From contig NZ_JACXXN010000017.1 of assembly GCF_014904695.1 (NCBI RefSeq), positions 1-64,000 on the forward strand: a DNA stretch of 64,000 bases, in the 5' to 3' direction. Origin of the DNA: Nostoc sp. MG11. Lineage in GTDB: Bacteria > Cyanobacteriota > Cyanobacteriia > Cyanobacteriales > Nostocaceae. This document shows, piece after piece, positions 53,217 through 62,849 of the stretch (positions are counted from its first letter, which is position 1; the number at the start of each line of letters is the position of its first letter). Under the pieces are notes generated by a model. The model was not told where the DNA came from. It worked only from the letters and a program-made list of their open reading frames with translations, and did not search any database. The position numbers were made by a program, and so were the translations under genes.

Positions 53217-55127
53217 CTACAATTTAGTGCCGCATTCAGCACAAAAGTTGTGGGTAGGAGGATTTTTTGCAGCACAGTGGCTACAATAAACTGGCTCTAC
53301 TGCGGCTTTCGGTGGCTGCTTAGGCAAGCCGATCATTTGAGCGTTGCTCTTACCAGGGGCTACCATTGGATAGCAGTTTTCATCTCTGGTGACTTGAACA
53401 TTCACCAGCACCGGGCCGTTGTGTGCTAACATTTCGGCGATCGCATCTTTTAAATTATGGCGATCGCGAATCACCATCCCCTTAATCCCATAAGCTTTTG
53501 CCAACAACTCTACGTCTGGCATTCCTACTTCCATATTTGAGCATGAGTAACGCTCACCGTAGAAGGCTTGTTGCCACTGGCGCACCATCCCCTGCCAGCC
53601 GTTATTGATAATTACAGTCTTGACATTTATACCATACTGTGATAGCGTACCCAGTTCTTGCAAACACATCTGGAAACTGGCATCACCACTGATACAAATA
53701 ACTTCTTCATCAGGAAATGCCACTTTAGCGCCCATTGCCGCAGGTAGGCCAAATCCCATCGTTCCCAACCCTGCACTAGAAATCCAGCGTCTTGGGCCAT
53801 TCTTGAGGAATTGTGCTGCCCACATTTGATGTTGTCCCACATCTGTGGTGTAGAAAGCGTGAGGTGCTTGACGACTGACTTCTACAATCACCTCTTGCGG
53901 TGAGATGCTGTCGGCATGCTCTGGCACTACCAGAGGATACTCGTCGCGCCAACGGTTGACTAAGTTCAGCCACTCTTGCGTTTGATTTGGTGTACCTGCT
54001 GCACCTGTTTTTTTACATCGATGCAACAAGTCAGTTAACACGTTTCGGACATCGCCGACGATGGGCACTTCTGGAACGCGGTTTTTGCCAACTTCTGCCG
54101 GGTCGATGTCGATGTGAATTACTTTGGCACGAGAGGCGAATTCATCCAATTTGCCTGTAACGCGGTCATCAAATCTAGCACCAACACAAATCAGTAAGTC
54201 ACAATCACTTACGGCAAAGTTGGCGTAGGCTGTGCCATGCATCCCTAACATTCCTAAAGCTAGGGGATGATGTTCGTCAAAAGCACCGATCCCCATCAAC
54301 GTTGTAGTGACAGGAATATTGAATAATTCAGCTAGTTGTTTAATTTCTTCATGAGCACCAGCTGCGATCGCACCCCCACCCACATACAATAAGGGACGAC
54401 GACTTTCAGTAATTAACTGGAGTGCTGCATTGATTTGCCGGGGATTCCCCTTCACCGTGGGACGATAACCACGTAACTTTACTGAACCCGGCTTTACTGG
54501 CACATAGTCAAATTCTTCTAAAGCCACATCCTTGGGGACATCAATCAAAACTGGCCCCGGACGCCCAGTCTTAGCAATGTGGAAGGCTTCGGCAACAATT
54601 CGCGCCATATCTTTGGGATCACGCACTACATAAGAGTGCTTAACAATCGGTAGCGTAATCCCATAAATATCTGTTTCTTGAAACGCATCTGTCCCAATCG
54701 CTGGACGTGATACCTGCCCTGTAACCACAACCATCGGAATCGAATCCATGTAGGCTGTAGCAATGCCTGTCACCAAGTTAGTCGCCCCTGGGCCAGATGT
54801 ACCAAAGCATACGCCTACCTTTCCTGTGGCGCGGGCATAGCCATCAGCGGCGTGGGCTGCACCCTGCTCGTGTCTCACCAGGATGTGCTTAATAGCACCA
54901 GTTGCTTCCACCTTGTACAGGTCATCGTAAATCGGCAGAATCGCCCCACCTGGATAACCAAAAATATACTCAACGCCGTGGCGATGAAGGCTATCAAGCA
55001 GAGCAAAACCGCCAGATGCACGTTTGGGCACGACTGGCGGGTTAGAAGTATGAGATTGCTTGTGATTTTCAGTTTGTGGAGCAATTGGGGAAGGCAAATC
55101 TCCTACGGAGACACTTTGTGATCGCAC
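53217..55127 (-). CDS. ilvB: Acetolactate synthase large subunit with C-terminal zinc ribbon
   Basis: GTG 55127, seven bases after GAGG, is a better start than TTG 55133; product 636 aa. After a low-complexity N-terminal tail (about 1-38) the ThDP-enzyme layout is complete: [40 protein letters not shown] with the catalytic Glu, [20 protein letters not shown], and the ThDP/Mg motif [20 protein letters not shown] with [12 protein letters not shown]. It condenses pyruvate to acetolactate, or with 2-ketobutyrate, in branched-chain amino acid synthesis; the small regulatory subunit is not in this window. The last 23 residues form CxxC-x11-CxxC (YCSHCAAKN...FCAECGTKL), a zinc ribbon outside the usual enzyme, which normally ends near 580 aa. 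Confidence 0.93.
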   Translation of the reverse strand: MRSQSVSVGDLPSPIAPQTENHKQSHTSNPPVVPKRASGGFALLDSLHRHGVEYIFGYPGGAILPIYDDLYKVEATGAIKHILVRHEQGAAHAADGYARATGKVGVCFGTSGPGATNLVTGIATAYMDSIPMVVVTGQVSRPAIGTDAFQETDIYGITLPIVKHSYVVRDPKDMARIVAEAFHIAKTGRPGPVLIDVPKDVALEEFDYVPVKPGSVKLRGYRPTVKGNPRQINAALQLITESRRPLLYVGGGAIAAGAHEEIKQLAELFNIPVTTTLMGIGAFDEHHPLALGMLGMHGTAYANFAVSDCDLLICVGARFDDRVTGKLDEFASRAKVIHIDIDPAEVGKNRVPEVPIVGDVRNVLTDLLHRCKKTGAAGTPNQTQEWLNLVNRWRDEYPLVVPEHADSISPQEVIVEVSRQAPHAFYTTDVGQHQMWAAQFLKNGPRRWISSAGLGTMGFGLPAAMGAKVAFPDEEVICISGDASFQMCLQELGTLSQYGINVKTVIINNGWQGMVRQWQQAFYGERYSCSNMEVGMPDVELLAKAYGIKGMVIRDRHNLKDAIAEMLAHNGPVLVNVQVTRDENCYPMVAPGKSNAQMIGLPKQPPKAAVEPVYCSHCAAKNPPTHNFCAECGTKL

Positions 55128-55262
55128 GGTCAAACCTCAGACTATAGCTAAAGTTAATGCTGAAATTCTGTAGTTAAGATTTCATTTTAATAGAAAAGTG
55201 CAATCAAATCCTTACAAAAATTACTATTTTAAATATAAAGCTAGACTATCATCCTAAATTGA

Positions 55263-56522
55263 TTAAATAACATCTTGCAAGACTCTGCGAGTATTTCGCC
55301 AAGCCCAAACACCGACAACTACAACCACAACACTCATTCCTACAAGCACAACTCGCAAGCCCAGAGCATCAGTTAATGGGCCAGTAATTGCCAAAGGTGC
55401 GGATAGAGCAATGTTGACAGCATGATTTTGAAAGCCGAATACTTTACCATGCATCATCGGTGGCGTTTGCTGTTGAATTAAAGTTTGCATAGGCACGCCA
55501 ATTAGGGAAGCACCTACACCCAAAAATGCACAAAGCACAAGCGCCAAAAATAGATTATGGGTAAAAGTGAACACTCCTAAAACTAGCGCGATCATTAAAA
55601 ATCCAATTAAGGGCAAGGGTTTGTGATGCAGTTTATCACCCCAATGACCCAAAATTGCTGCACCAAATACCATACCTACCCCTGCTGCTGCTAAGAAAAA
55701 GCCAAACTGTTTTTCTTTTAAACCAAATTCTGCTGCTAATTGAATCGTCAGCACCGTTAATGCTGCAAACACACAATATAAAGTTGTTAATTGCAGCATG
55801 GCATTCAAAATCAATCGGTTTTTCTTGAGATAGCGCAAGCCTTCTTTAAAGTCAGCCCAAGGATGGATTACCGCTTGAGTCTCGCTAATAGATTTGTTTT
55901 CTTTAAAATTAATTGGCTGCATCATCCCAGCAGACAATAGGTACAACGCCCCGACTACAAGCTCTTGACCATAATCTTCTCCCAGCCAAGCTTTAGCCGC
56001 ACTCAATATTGGCTCTCCAATTGCAAAGCCAATAACTAAAGCTCCCATCATCGTGCTGCTAAAGAGTGCATTAGCTGCTAACAAGTTCTCTTTTCTTACC
56101 AGAAGCGGGATGGCGGCTTGTTCAGCTGGCGCAAAAAACTGCGTCACAGAAGAGATGATAAAAGCAAATATCAACAGAATAATAAACTCTTTGGGGAAAA
56201 AAGGAATAGCCAGTGTCATTAGCCCCCTCACCACATCAGAGCCGACCATAATTAGTTTTTTCGGGAAGCGGTCAACAAACACGCCACCTGCTGAACCAAA
56301 TAAGATTGCTGGCACTGTAAATGCCACCATTAAAGTGGAGTACATAGAGTTTTCCGCCCCAGGAGGGTGTGGATAGTTCTCCAGCAAAGCAATCAGTAAA
56401 ACGAAGAAGACTTTATCTCCTAACTGGGAAACCAATTGCCCCATCCACAGGAGCATAAAACTACGATTTTTTAGTAGGGTGCCAAACCCATTATTCACAG
56501 CAGCGGGTTCTGTTGGAAACAT
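55263..56522 (-). CDS. Major facilitator superfamily transporter
   Basis: The ATG at 56522 starts MFPTEPAAVNNGFGTLLKNR and leads straight into the first helix; a longer frame to 56642 only adds repeat-coded residues (LPLPPAPLPPSP). The 419-aa protein has about 12 membrane helices. The motif-A-like loop GGVFVDRFPKKLIMVGSDVV lies between helices 2 and 3. It belongs to the MFS drug/macrolide exporter-like group (MFS_3/MefA-type). Direction and substrate are not determinable. The gene is followed 20 kb away by no related partner. Confidence 0.87.
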   Translation of the reverse strand: MFPTEPAAVNNGFGTLLKNRSFMLLWMGQLVSQLGDKVFFVLLIALLENYPHPPGAENSMYSTLMVAFTVPAILFGSAGGVFVDRFPKKLIMVGSDVVRGLMTLAIPFFPKEFIILLIFAFIISSVTQFFAPAEQAAIPLLVRKENLLAANALFSSTMMGALVIGFAIGEPILSAAKAWLGEDYGQELVVGALYLLSAGMMQPINFKENKSISETQAVIHPWADFKEGLRYLKKNRLILNAMLQLTTLYCVFAALTVLTIQLAAEFGLKEKQFGFFLAAAGVGMVFGAAILGHWGDKLHHKPLPLIGFLMIALVLGVFTFTHNLFLALVLCAFLGVGASLIGVPMQTLIQQQTPPMMHGKVFGFQNHAVNIALSAPLAITGPLTDALGLRVVLVGMSVVVVVVGVWAWRNTRRVLQDVI

Positions 56523-56669
56523 CAGATACTTTAGGATAGTGACTAGGGTAGATGGAGAAGGGGGCAGGGGAGCAGGGGGCAGAGGGAGATAATTTTTGAC
56601 TCTTAACAAATGACAAATGAACCTTAACTCGTTATTTCTCACTCCTGCTTACTAACTCTGTTTTCCGGA

Positions 56670-57242
56670 CTAATTTGCTTCATAGCGCTTTAACAGCATA
56701 TGCAAAAATTCAGCCGCAGTTAGACGACCTCTGGGTGGAAAAATCTCCATTTTTGAGTCTACCCACGAGCCTTGTACAGTTTGTGGCGATCGCCACATTG
56801 ACAAATGATCAACTGCTGGTTCTGCATAAAAGTTATTTTGCCCACTACCCAGCAAACAAGAACTCCAATGAGTGAAATAATCATGACTCATCCGCGAAAT
56901 CGGGAAATCACCCCTAAGTGGCACTCCCCACCCATCTATTGCAATAAATGCTTTGACACGACCGCCCAATAACTGCCATAAATACGCTGCTCCTATTGCC
57001 CCAACTACACCGGCACTAAAGCTAATGAATATAACTGGTGATTCTAGATTGTTGCCTAAGCGATCGCGCAAAAACTGCAAGATATGAAATGCTGATAAAG
57101 CCAAAAATCCTTTGCCCGGAAAAACTAGTATATTCACTGGATTTTGACTGATTGAGCTATCAGAAAATAGATTTAACCATCCCGATATAAAGCTTTCAGT
57201 TAAAGCTGGTTCATTGATTCCAGGGCAAATGATTATGCTCAT
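56670..57242 (-). CDS. Small alpha/beta-hydrolase-like protein
   Basis: The 190-aa protein begins MSIIICPGINEPALTESFIS. It has a nucleophile-elbow-like segment VIFISFSAGVVGAIGAAYLW (Ser in SFSAG) and a late histidine in AEPAVDHLSMWRSP, consistent with a trimmed alpha/beta-hydrolase fold. The middle part names the product side WGVPLRGDFPISRMSHDYFT, which is specific to a cyanobacterial group of unknown function. Substrate unknown. It lies 147 bp upstream of the MFS gene on the same strand. Confidence 0.65.
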   Translation of the reverse strand: MSIIICPGINEPALTESFISGWLNLFSDSSISQNPVNILVFPGKGFLALSAFHILQFLRDRLGNNLESPVIFISFSAGVVGAIGAAYLWQLLGGRVKAFIAIDGWGVPLRGDFPISRMSHDYFTHWSSCLLGSGQNNFYAEPAVDHLSMWRSPQTVQGSWVDSKMEIFPPRGRLTAAEFLHMLLKRYEAN

Positions 57243-57491
57243 TCATCATTTGGTGTTAACAGCTTTTACAATTCTACACTAAAAACAAAAGTATAAAATA
57301 CTACTCTAGCTTCAAGAGCTTTTAGTAACTTATGTGCTGGAAAAACTCGCTCAATCTCGCCTTTTCTATGTAAATTTCGCTTTTAGCCAAATTAAATTTA
57401 GATAAAAGCTACTAGAACAACTCTTTTTAAATACTCAATATGTAGTAATAACCTCAGTATGTCTTTTGATATATTGTTTTTATTTTTTACC

Positions 57492-57515
57492 TATCCTATC
57501 CCCCCGGATAGGATA
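57492..57515 (+). promoter_or_regulatory. C-tract palindrome, candidate metal-responsive operator
   Basis: TATCCTATCC (57492-57501), CCCC, GGATAGGATA (57506-57515) is a perfect 10-bp inverted repeat around a C-tract. It overlaps a possible -10 element (GATAAT, 57512-57517) about 75 bp before the start codon. CsoR/RcnR/InrS-type repressors bind inverted repeats flanking a G/C tract, so a nickel, cobalt or copper sensor is a candidate. Confidence 0.5.
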
Positions 57516-57589
57516 ATATGTTACGAGTAAGGGAAATAATTAAAATATTCCTTAGCTCTACCCAATTTGGTTATACAGAGGAAATTATT

Positions 57590-58714
57590 GTGGTTGCCAC
57601 TCCAGAAAAACTGCACGCCACCCACGAACATTTATCAGGTCAAGACCGTGTTGCTGTATTGCTCATGGGCTATGGCGAAGTTGAAAGCTACGAAGACTTC
57701 GCTAACTATAACGAACAAGCTTTAAATCTACTCACAGCAAAATTTGCACCAGTACCAACCTGGGTTTATCCTCCCCTGGCAAAGCTTCTGGCGTTATTTG
57801 ATCGCCATGAGTGGGGACACACACATCATGATTTTATTTCTCCACATAACGCCATATTTGAACAGCAACGCGCTGGGATCGAGAAGAATTTACAAGCAAA
57901 GTGGGGTGATGGTGTCCAAGTTTTCAAAGCCTTCAACTTTTGCGCCCCTTTTCTACCAAACCAAGTCTTGACAGAAATTAAAAGCCAAGGCTTTGATAAA
58001 GTTTTAATTTACCCGCTGTTAGTTGTCGATTCCATTTTTACCAGTGGTATTGCGATCGAGCAAGTTAACAACGCTCTTGCCGAGTTGGATGATGGTGAAG
58101 AACACTGGGTTAAAGGACTGCGCTATATTCCTTCTTTCTTCAACGAACCAGCCTATATCGATTTGATGGCTCATTTAGTTGAGGAGAAAATTAACGCTGA
58201 TTTAGCAGCAACTTACCTACCTTCGCAAATCGGCATTGTGTTAATGAATCACGGCTGTCCTCACAAAGCCAAAGGATTCACCTCTGGAATTACCGAAAGT
58301 CAAGCGCTATATGATTTAGTACGGGATCAGTTGATCAACCGCTATCCTTTAATCTCGGTGGGTTGGCTCAATCATGATACACCCTTAATTGAATGGACAG
58401 TGCCAAACGCGGAGCAAGCTGCTAATAACCTCATTCAATTGGGTGCAAAAGTAGTTATATTTATGCCAATTGGTTTTGCCACAGAAAACCACGAAACTCT
58501 ATTGGATGTACACCACATCATCCACGCTTTAGAGAAAAAGCATTCTGGTGTAAACTACGTGCAAATGGCTTGCGTTAACGACCATCCAGAGTTTTTAGAG
58601 ATGGCTGCTGAATGGGCGAATGCTCACATTGCTGAGTTGAAGAATGAGCAAGCTGTGACAGTTAACCCCCAACTATCTGGGGGTCACCATCACCATCACC
58701 ACCATCATCATTAA
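57590..58714 (+). CDS. Ferrochelatase-fold protein with poly-histidine tail
   Basis: GTG 57590 with GAGG eight bases upstream gives 374 aa starting MVATPEKLHATHEHLSGQDR; an ATG at 57518 lies next to the operator-like palindrome and is less likely. The body resembles ferrochelatase/class II chelatases: VAVLLMGYGEVESYEDF, GFDKVLIYPLLVVDSIFTSG, IGIVLMNHGCPHKAKGF with a metal-site-like His, and VVIFMPIGFATENHETLLDV, which resembles HemH's P..F.s...ETL. The last residues are GG plus nine histidines. A divergent chelatase handling nickel, cobalt or iron is plausible; whether the substrate is a tetrapyrrole is open. The palindrome upstream supports metal control. Confidence 0.75.
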   Translation: MVATPEKLHATHEHLSGQDRVAVLLMGYGEVESYEDFANYNEQALNLLTAKFAPVPTWVYPPLAKLLALFDRHEWGHTHHDFISPHNAIFEQQRAGIEKNLQAKWGDGVQVFKAFNFCAPFLPNQVLTEIKSQGFDKVLIYPLLVVDSIFTSGIAIEQVNNALAELDDGEEHWVKGLRYIPSFFNEPAYIDLMAHLVEEKINADLAATYLPSQIGIVLMNHGCPHKAKGFTSGITESQALYDLVRDQLINRYPLISVGWLNHDTPLIEWTVPNAEQAANNLIQLGAKVVIFMPIGFATENHETLLDVHHIIHALEKKHSGVNYVQMACVNDHPEFLEMAAEWANAHIAELKNEQAVTVNPQLSGGHHHHHHHHH

Positions 58715-58720
58715 GTTGAT

Positions 58721-58748
58721 TAGGGTAGACAAAGCTTTGTCTACCCTA
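58721..58748 (+). terminator. Perfect palindrome after the chelatase-like gene
   Basis: TAGGGTAGACAAAG (58721-58734) is followed without spacer by CTTTGTCTACCCTA (58735-58748), then CGTTTATGG. It lies 6 bp after the stop. The hairpin is strong and the T-tract short. Confidence 0.6.
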
Positions 58749-58956
58749 CGTTTATGGTGTACTCATCTTTTGATTGTTGTTGATCTAGAAAGTATTCCCT
58801 ATCGCTTTGGGAACTTGGTTCAACCCTTAGCTGAGTGGATAGTTGATGATCACAAAGACAATAGCCTATGCAAAAGCTCCTCATGTCTTTGTTGCACCTT
58901 TACCAAGGCGTTTACTGAGTCTTCCAATAGAACCGCTCTGGCTGTTATTTCCTAAA

Positions 58957-59502
58957 CTAATTCACACCCCGCAGCTTACGAGTGTTATCAACTAAGCTCT
59001 GAGCAAATTGATCAAATCTTTGAGAAAGTTTCTCATCTTTAAGTTTACCTTCAGGACTGAAAGCACCCCAAGCTTGTCCGATCGCAATTTGTTCTGGAAT
59101 TACCCAGCCGTGTACCCAGCGAACGATTAGCCGTAGTTCATTCAAAGCGTTACTATTAGACTGACCACCCAACACGCTAATTAGTCCTGTCACTTTATCA
59201 GATAATTCCTCAAAGCTCATCAAATCTAAGGCATTTTTCAGGACACCACTAACGCCGCCATGATACTCAGGTGTCGCTAAAATTAACCCATCAGCGTGAC
59301 TAACAGCATTTCGTAACCGCTGAACATCTGGGTACTCTGCATACTCTTTTTCACCATTGCAAAATGGTAGCTGCAACTGCCGCAAATCGAGAATTTCGAT
59401 CTCTGCACCTAGGGCTTCTACACGTTGCGCTGCTACCTGCAAAGCGATCTGTGTGTAGGAGTTCGGCCTTAAACTACCACCAATACCAACAATTTTTACC
59501 AT
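58957..59502 (-). CDS. NADPH-dependent FMN reductase
   Basis: The 181-aa flavodoxin-fold protein has the FMN phosphate loop IGGSLRPNSYTQIALQ and the second FMN motif TPEYHGGVSGVLKNALDLMS. It matches the NADPH-dependent FMN reductase / chromate-quinone reductase group (ChrR/YieF-like). It could reduce quinones, metals or supply reduced FMN. ATG 59502. A 79-codon plus-strand frame between the chelatase-like gene and this one has no family features. Confidence 0.9.
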   Translation of the reverse strand: MVKIVGIGGSLRPNSYTQIALQVAAQRVEALGAEIEILDLRQLQLPFCNGEKEYAEYPDVQRLRNAVSHADGLILATPEYHGGVSGVLKNALDLMSFEELSDKVTGLISVLGGQSNSNALNELRLIVRWVHGWVIPEQIAIGQAWGAFSPEGKLKDEKLSQRFDQFAQSLVDNTRKLRGVN

Positions 59503-59918
59503 AATTAACCCACAAACTACTAACTAACTACTATCACCAGATTTTTTAAAAACGAAGTCATTACGACTATGTTTATCTTAACGATTTGTATCGTAATATG
59601 TCAAATTACAATTCACCGGAAAATTTTATGATTAACGTGTGAAGCGAATAGAAAAGAAAAAATTTTGTCACAATAGTTACTAAATGCCTAACCTAATAAT
59701 GAGTGTTATACCAGGCTTGCTTGCTTGTCATCCCACTGAGGAGTATATTTATCCGAACTGATCGAGTTCATACCAGAACTGAGATAGATTTGGGAATGGT
59801 TTTGTATGGAAGTTAGACTAGATAAGAAAACTGTAATTTCCAGTTATTGGAATTTTTGCTAGAAGAATAGGCATAAAACCAGCCCTCAGCTTATGCCATC
59901 AGAAAAAAGGTAATTATT
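59503..59918. other. Divergent promoter region of the FMN reductase and ftsH genes
   Basis: AT-rich 416 bp with no coding frame or strong hairpin. The ribosome binding site of ftsH (AAAAAGG, about 59905-59911) is the only element I can point to. Confidence 0.4.
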
Positions 59919-61835
59919 ATGACAAATTTGGAAAAAAAGGCATTGATGAAACAGCGATGTCAAGCGACAAGCCGCTCCGCGTCTACGCCAAAACGCCTTG
60001 CTTGGGCTGGTGCGCTAGCAGCCAGTTTAATCATGTTGCCAGGTATGTTTGGAGATGCTCCCGCTTTTGCACAAAAAGCAGAGCGCGACTCTCTAAATTA
60101 TGGCGAGTTGATCACAAAAGCGAAGGCAGGAGAAGTTAAAAGAGTAGAGTTGGACGAAACTGAACAAATAGCAAGGGTGTATCTACAGGGGCAAAAGCCG
60201 GATGCACAACCCCTAGAAGTAAGACTTTTGGCACAAAACACAGAGTTAATTAATATTCTTAAAGAAAAGAATGTTGATTTTGGTGAGGTTTCTTCTGCTA
60301 ACAGTCGAGCTGCTGTAGGGCTATTGATCAACCTGATGTGGATTTTGCCACTTGTTGCTTTAATGTTATTGTTCCTCCGCCGCTCTACCAATGCCTCTAG
60401 CCAAGCGATGAACTTTGGCAAATCCAGAGCACGCTTCCAAATGGAGGCGAAAACTGGAGTGAAGTTTGAAGACGTAGCAGGAGTTGAAGAAGCGAAAGAA
60501 GAACTCGAAGAAGTCGTTACTTTTCTCAAGCAGCCAGAAAGATTTACCGCTGTAGGCGCACGTATTCCCAAGGGAGTGCTATTGATCGGCCCCCCTGGTA
60601 CAGGTAAAACTCTCCTAGCAAAAGCGATCGCCGGGGAAGCAGGCGTACCCTTCTTCAGCATTTCCGGTTCAGAATTTGTAGAAATGTTTGTTGGTGTGGG
60701 TGCATCCCGTGTACGCGATCTGTTCAAGAAAGCCAAGGATAATGCTCCCTGTCTAATATTTATCGATGAAATTGATGCTGTAGGACGCCAGCGGGGTGCT
60801 GGTATCGGTGGCGGTAATGATGAGCGAGAACAAACCCTTAATCAACTGCTGACTGAAATGGATGGGTTTGAAGGTAATACTGGCATCATTATTATTGCTG
60901 CTACCAACCGCCCAGATGTACTAGATGCAGCACTACTCAGGCCAGGACGCTTTGACCGACAAGTAATGGTAGATGCACCGGATCTCAAAGGACGACTGGA
61001 CATCTTAAAAGTCCATGCGCGGAATAAGAAAATTGATCCTAGTGTGTCATTAGAAGCGATCGCTCGCCGTACTCCTGGTTTTACTGGGGCAGATTTAGCC
61101 AACTTACTCAACGAAGCTGCCATTCTCACCGCCAGAAGGCGCAAAGAAGCTGTCACCCTCCTTGAAATTGATGATGCTGTAGATCGGGTAGTTGCAGGGA
61201 TGGAAGGCACAGCCTTGGTAGATAGTAAGAGCAAGCGCTTGATTGCTTACCACGAAGTTGGACACGCCTTAGTAGGCACATTGCTCAAAGACCATGACCC
61301 TGTGCAGAAAGTCACACTCATCCCACGGGGACAAGCACTAGGATTAACTTGGTTTACTCCCAACGAAGAACAGGGATTAGTTTCTCGTTCCCAACTCAAA
61401 GCCAGGATTACTGCAACTTTGGGCGGTCGCGCTGCCGAGGAAATTGTTTTTGGTAAGCCGGAAGTGACCACAGGTGCAGGCAATGACTTGCAACAAGTGA
61501 CAGGAATGGCACGGCAAATGGTGACACGGTTCGGGATGTCTGAATTAGGCCCATTGTCTCTAGAAAACCAGAGTGGAGAGGTATTTTTAGGACGTGATTG
61601 GATGAATAAATCAGAATATTCTGAGGAAATTGCCGCCAAAATTGACTCTCAAGTGCGCGAAATTGTCAATAGCTCTTACATAAAAGCAAAAGAACTGTTG
61701 GAAGAACATCGCACAGTTTTGGAACGTTTAGTAGATTTGTTAATAGAACAGGAAACAATTGAAGGCGAACTATTCCGCAAAATTGTTGTTGAAAATACCC
61801 AAGTAGTTGATGAGAAATTAGCTGTACCTCATTAA
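59919..61835 (+). CDS. ftsH: ATP-dependent zinc metalloprotease FtsH (FtsH2/VAR2-like)
   Basis: The 638-aa protein has two N-terminal membrane segments (about 28-48, [17 protein letters not shown]; about 132-152, [20 protein letters not shown]) with a lumen-side domain between. The AAA+ module has Walker A GPPGTGKT, Walker [14 protein letters not shown] and [23 protein letters not shown]. The zinc site is [11 protein letters not shown] (HEVGH, the form seen in cyanobacterial and plastid FtsH2/8). This class degrades damaged PSII D1 and other membrane proteins in thylakoids. Residues about 13-24 ([12 protein letters not shown]) are encoded by an interspersed repeat (TGTCAAGCGACAAGCCGCTC type), an in-frame addition before the first membrane helix. 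Confidence 0.96.
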   Translation: MTNLEKKALMKQRCQATSRSASTPKRLAWAGALAASLIMLPGMFGDAPAFAQKAERDSLNYGELITKAKAGEVKRVELDETEQIARVYLQGQKPDAQPLEVRLLAQNTELINILKEKNVDFGEVSSANSRAAVGLLINLMWILPLVALMLLFLRRSTNASSQAMNFGKSRARFQMEAKTGVKFEDVAGVEEAKEELEEVVTFLKQPERFTAVGARIPKGVLLIGPPGTGKTLLAKAIAGEAGVPFFSISGSEFVEMFVGVGASRVRDLFKKAKDNAPCLIFIDEIDAVGRQRGAGIGGGNDEREQTLNQLLTEMDGFEGNTGIIIIAATNRPDVLDAALLRPGRFDRQVMVDAPDLKGRLDILKVHARNKKIDPSVSLEAIARRTPGFTGADLANLLNEAAILTARRRKEAVTLLEIDDAVDRVVAGMEGTALVDSKSKRLIAYHEVGHALVGTLLKDHDPVQKVTLIPRGQALGLTWFTPNEEQGLVSRSQLKARITATLGGRAAEEIVFGKPEVTTGAGNDLQQVTGMARQMVTRFGMSELGPLSLENQSGEVFLGRDWMNKSEYSEEIAAKIDSQVREIVNSSYIKAKELLEEHRTVLERLVDLLIEQETIEGELFRKIVVENTQVVDEKLAVPH

Positions 61836-61852
61836 AGATTTATACAACAATA

Positions 61853-61910
61853 GATTCCCGACTTTTATAAAAAGCCGGGAATCTAAGCTTTGCTATAAAA
61901 GTCGGGAATC
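61853..61910 (+). terminator. Three-arm hairpin region after ftsH
   Basis: Arm 1 (GATTCCCGACTTTT, 61853-61866) can pair with arm 2 (AAAAGCCGGGAATC, 61870-61883, one mismatch) or arm 3 (AAAAGTCGGGAATC, 61897-61910, perfect), followed by TAAATTTTCTT. Two alternative stems compete; the outer one has the better T-tract. Confidence 0.6.
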
Positions 61911-61934
61911 TAAATTTTCTTAAAGTTATTTTTA

Positions 61935-62849
61935 TCAAGATGACAAACATCTTTTTAGTAAAATCGGATCTACTATATCAGTCTGTTCACCATAGTTATG
62001 CAAATTAAATTGGATTTGCAGTAAGAGACGATCTTTAGAGATTGGAGGTGTTGCTTTATGGAAACAAAATACATCTTCAGCAAAACCAAAACCCGCTGCC
62101 CCACAAACAGTTAAACTATTTTCTGCTCCATAATAATCCAGTAGTTCTGCTTCAGGTTGTCGTCTAATTAAAGAGAAAAGATAAGTAAGTTTCTTCCGCT
62201 TGTGACTCCCACGGATACAGACATGAGGGCCACTCAATAAATCTACATCGGTTAAATAAAAGAAAAATCTTAAGCTGCGATAGTCGTTTAAATCGTAATG
62301 AAAATTCATAGCAGCTTTATTTAAATCATATCTAGCTTCTTTGACTACGAAAATCCAGTGTAACCGACTGCCTGTAAATACAGTAGTTTTACCTAAATAT
62401 TTAGTAGCAATATCTAATAACTTTGGATCACTGGCTAGTTTTTTAATTGCTGGACAAAGCATAGCAGTATTGTAATACTCACCCCGGATAAAGGGTTTTC
62501 CATGCTGCTTTATTGCTTTATCTTTTTCAGAATACAAGAACCCACACATATAGTCTGCATCTCCGTAACAATTATTGGTATTAGCAAAGCTAAGAATTTC
62601 TTGAAGAATAGATTTCGGTATCTGAAGTCCTAAGTAGACTCCATCTTTTTCTAGAGAGTCAACGGCATCATCAACTTTAAGATCTACAAAACTGGAGAAC
62701 CTGAGATCATAATTCTTCGGCTTAGAGTTTTTATAAAAGGAGATGATAAAAGAATAAACAATTCTAAATCGACCTATTAAAAACATTACAAGCCAAAGAG
62801 GATTTGTCTTGACTTTTACGTAATATGGATAAAGTTTTGAGTGGATCAT
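61935..62849 (-). CDS. Phytanoyl-CoA dioxygenase-like protein
   Basis: The ATG at 62849 (MIHSKLYPYYVKVKTNPL) is preferred; a TTG at 62918 would add 23 residues. The 304-aa protein has a hydrophobic N-terminal segment (about 19-38, NPLWLVMFLIGRFRIVYSFI) that may anchor it to a membrane, then the PhyH-type catalytic set: HxD in NFHYDLNDYRSLRFFFYLTD, distal His in VFCFHKATPPISKDRLLLQI with the Arg of the 2-oxoglutarate site. The block SGPHVCIRGSHKRKK is typical of family members. Substrate unknown. It converges on ftsH. Confidence 0.78.
   Translation of the reverse strand: MIHSKLYPYYVKVKTNPLWLVMFLIGRFRIVYSFIISFYKNSKPKNYDLRFSSFVDLKVDDAVDSLEKDGVYLGLQIPKSILQEILSFANTNNCYGDADYMCGFLYSEKDKAIKQHGKPFIRGEYYNTAMLCPAIKKLASDPKLLDIATKYLGKTTVFTGSRLHWIFVVKEARYDLNKAAMNFHYDLNDYRSLRFFFYLTDVDLLSGPHVCIRGSHKRKKLTYLFSLIRRQPEAELLDYYGAENSLTVCGAAGFGFAEDVFCFHKATPPISKDRLLLQIQFNLHNYGEQTDIVDPILLKRCLSS

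Noticed and set aside
55128-55262. Search for tRNA genes or riboswitch-like leaders (for example before ilvB) across intergenic regions
   Set aside because: I could find no cloverleaf, T-box or other known leader pattern that held up by eye.
58716-58955. 79-codon frame after the chelatase-like gene
   Set aside because: It begins inside the terminator-like palindrome and has no recognisable features.
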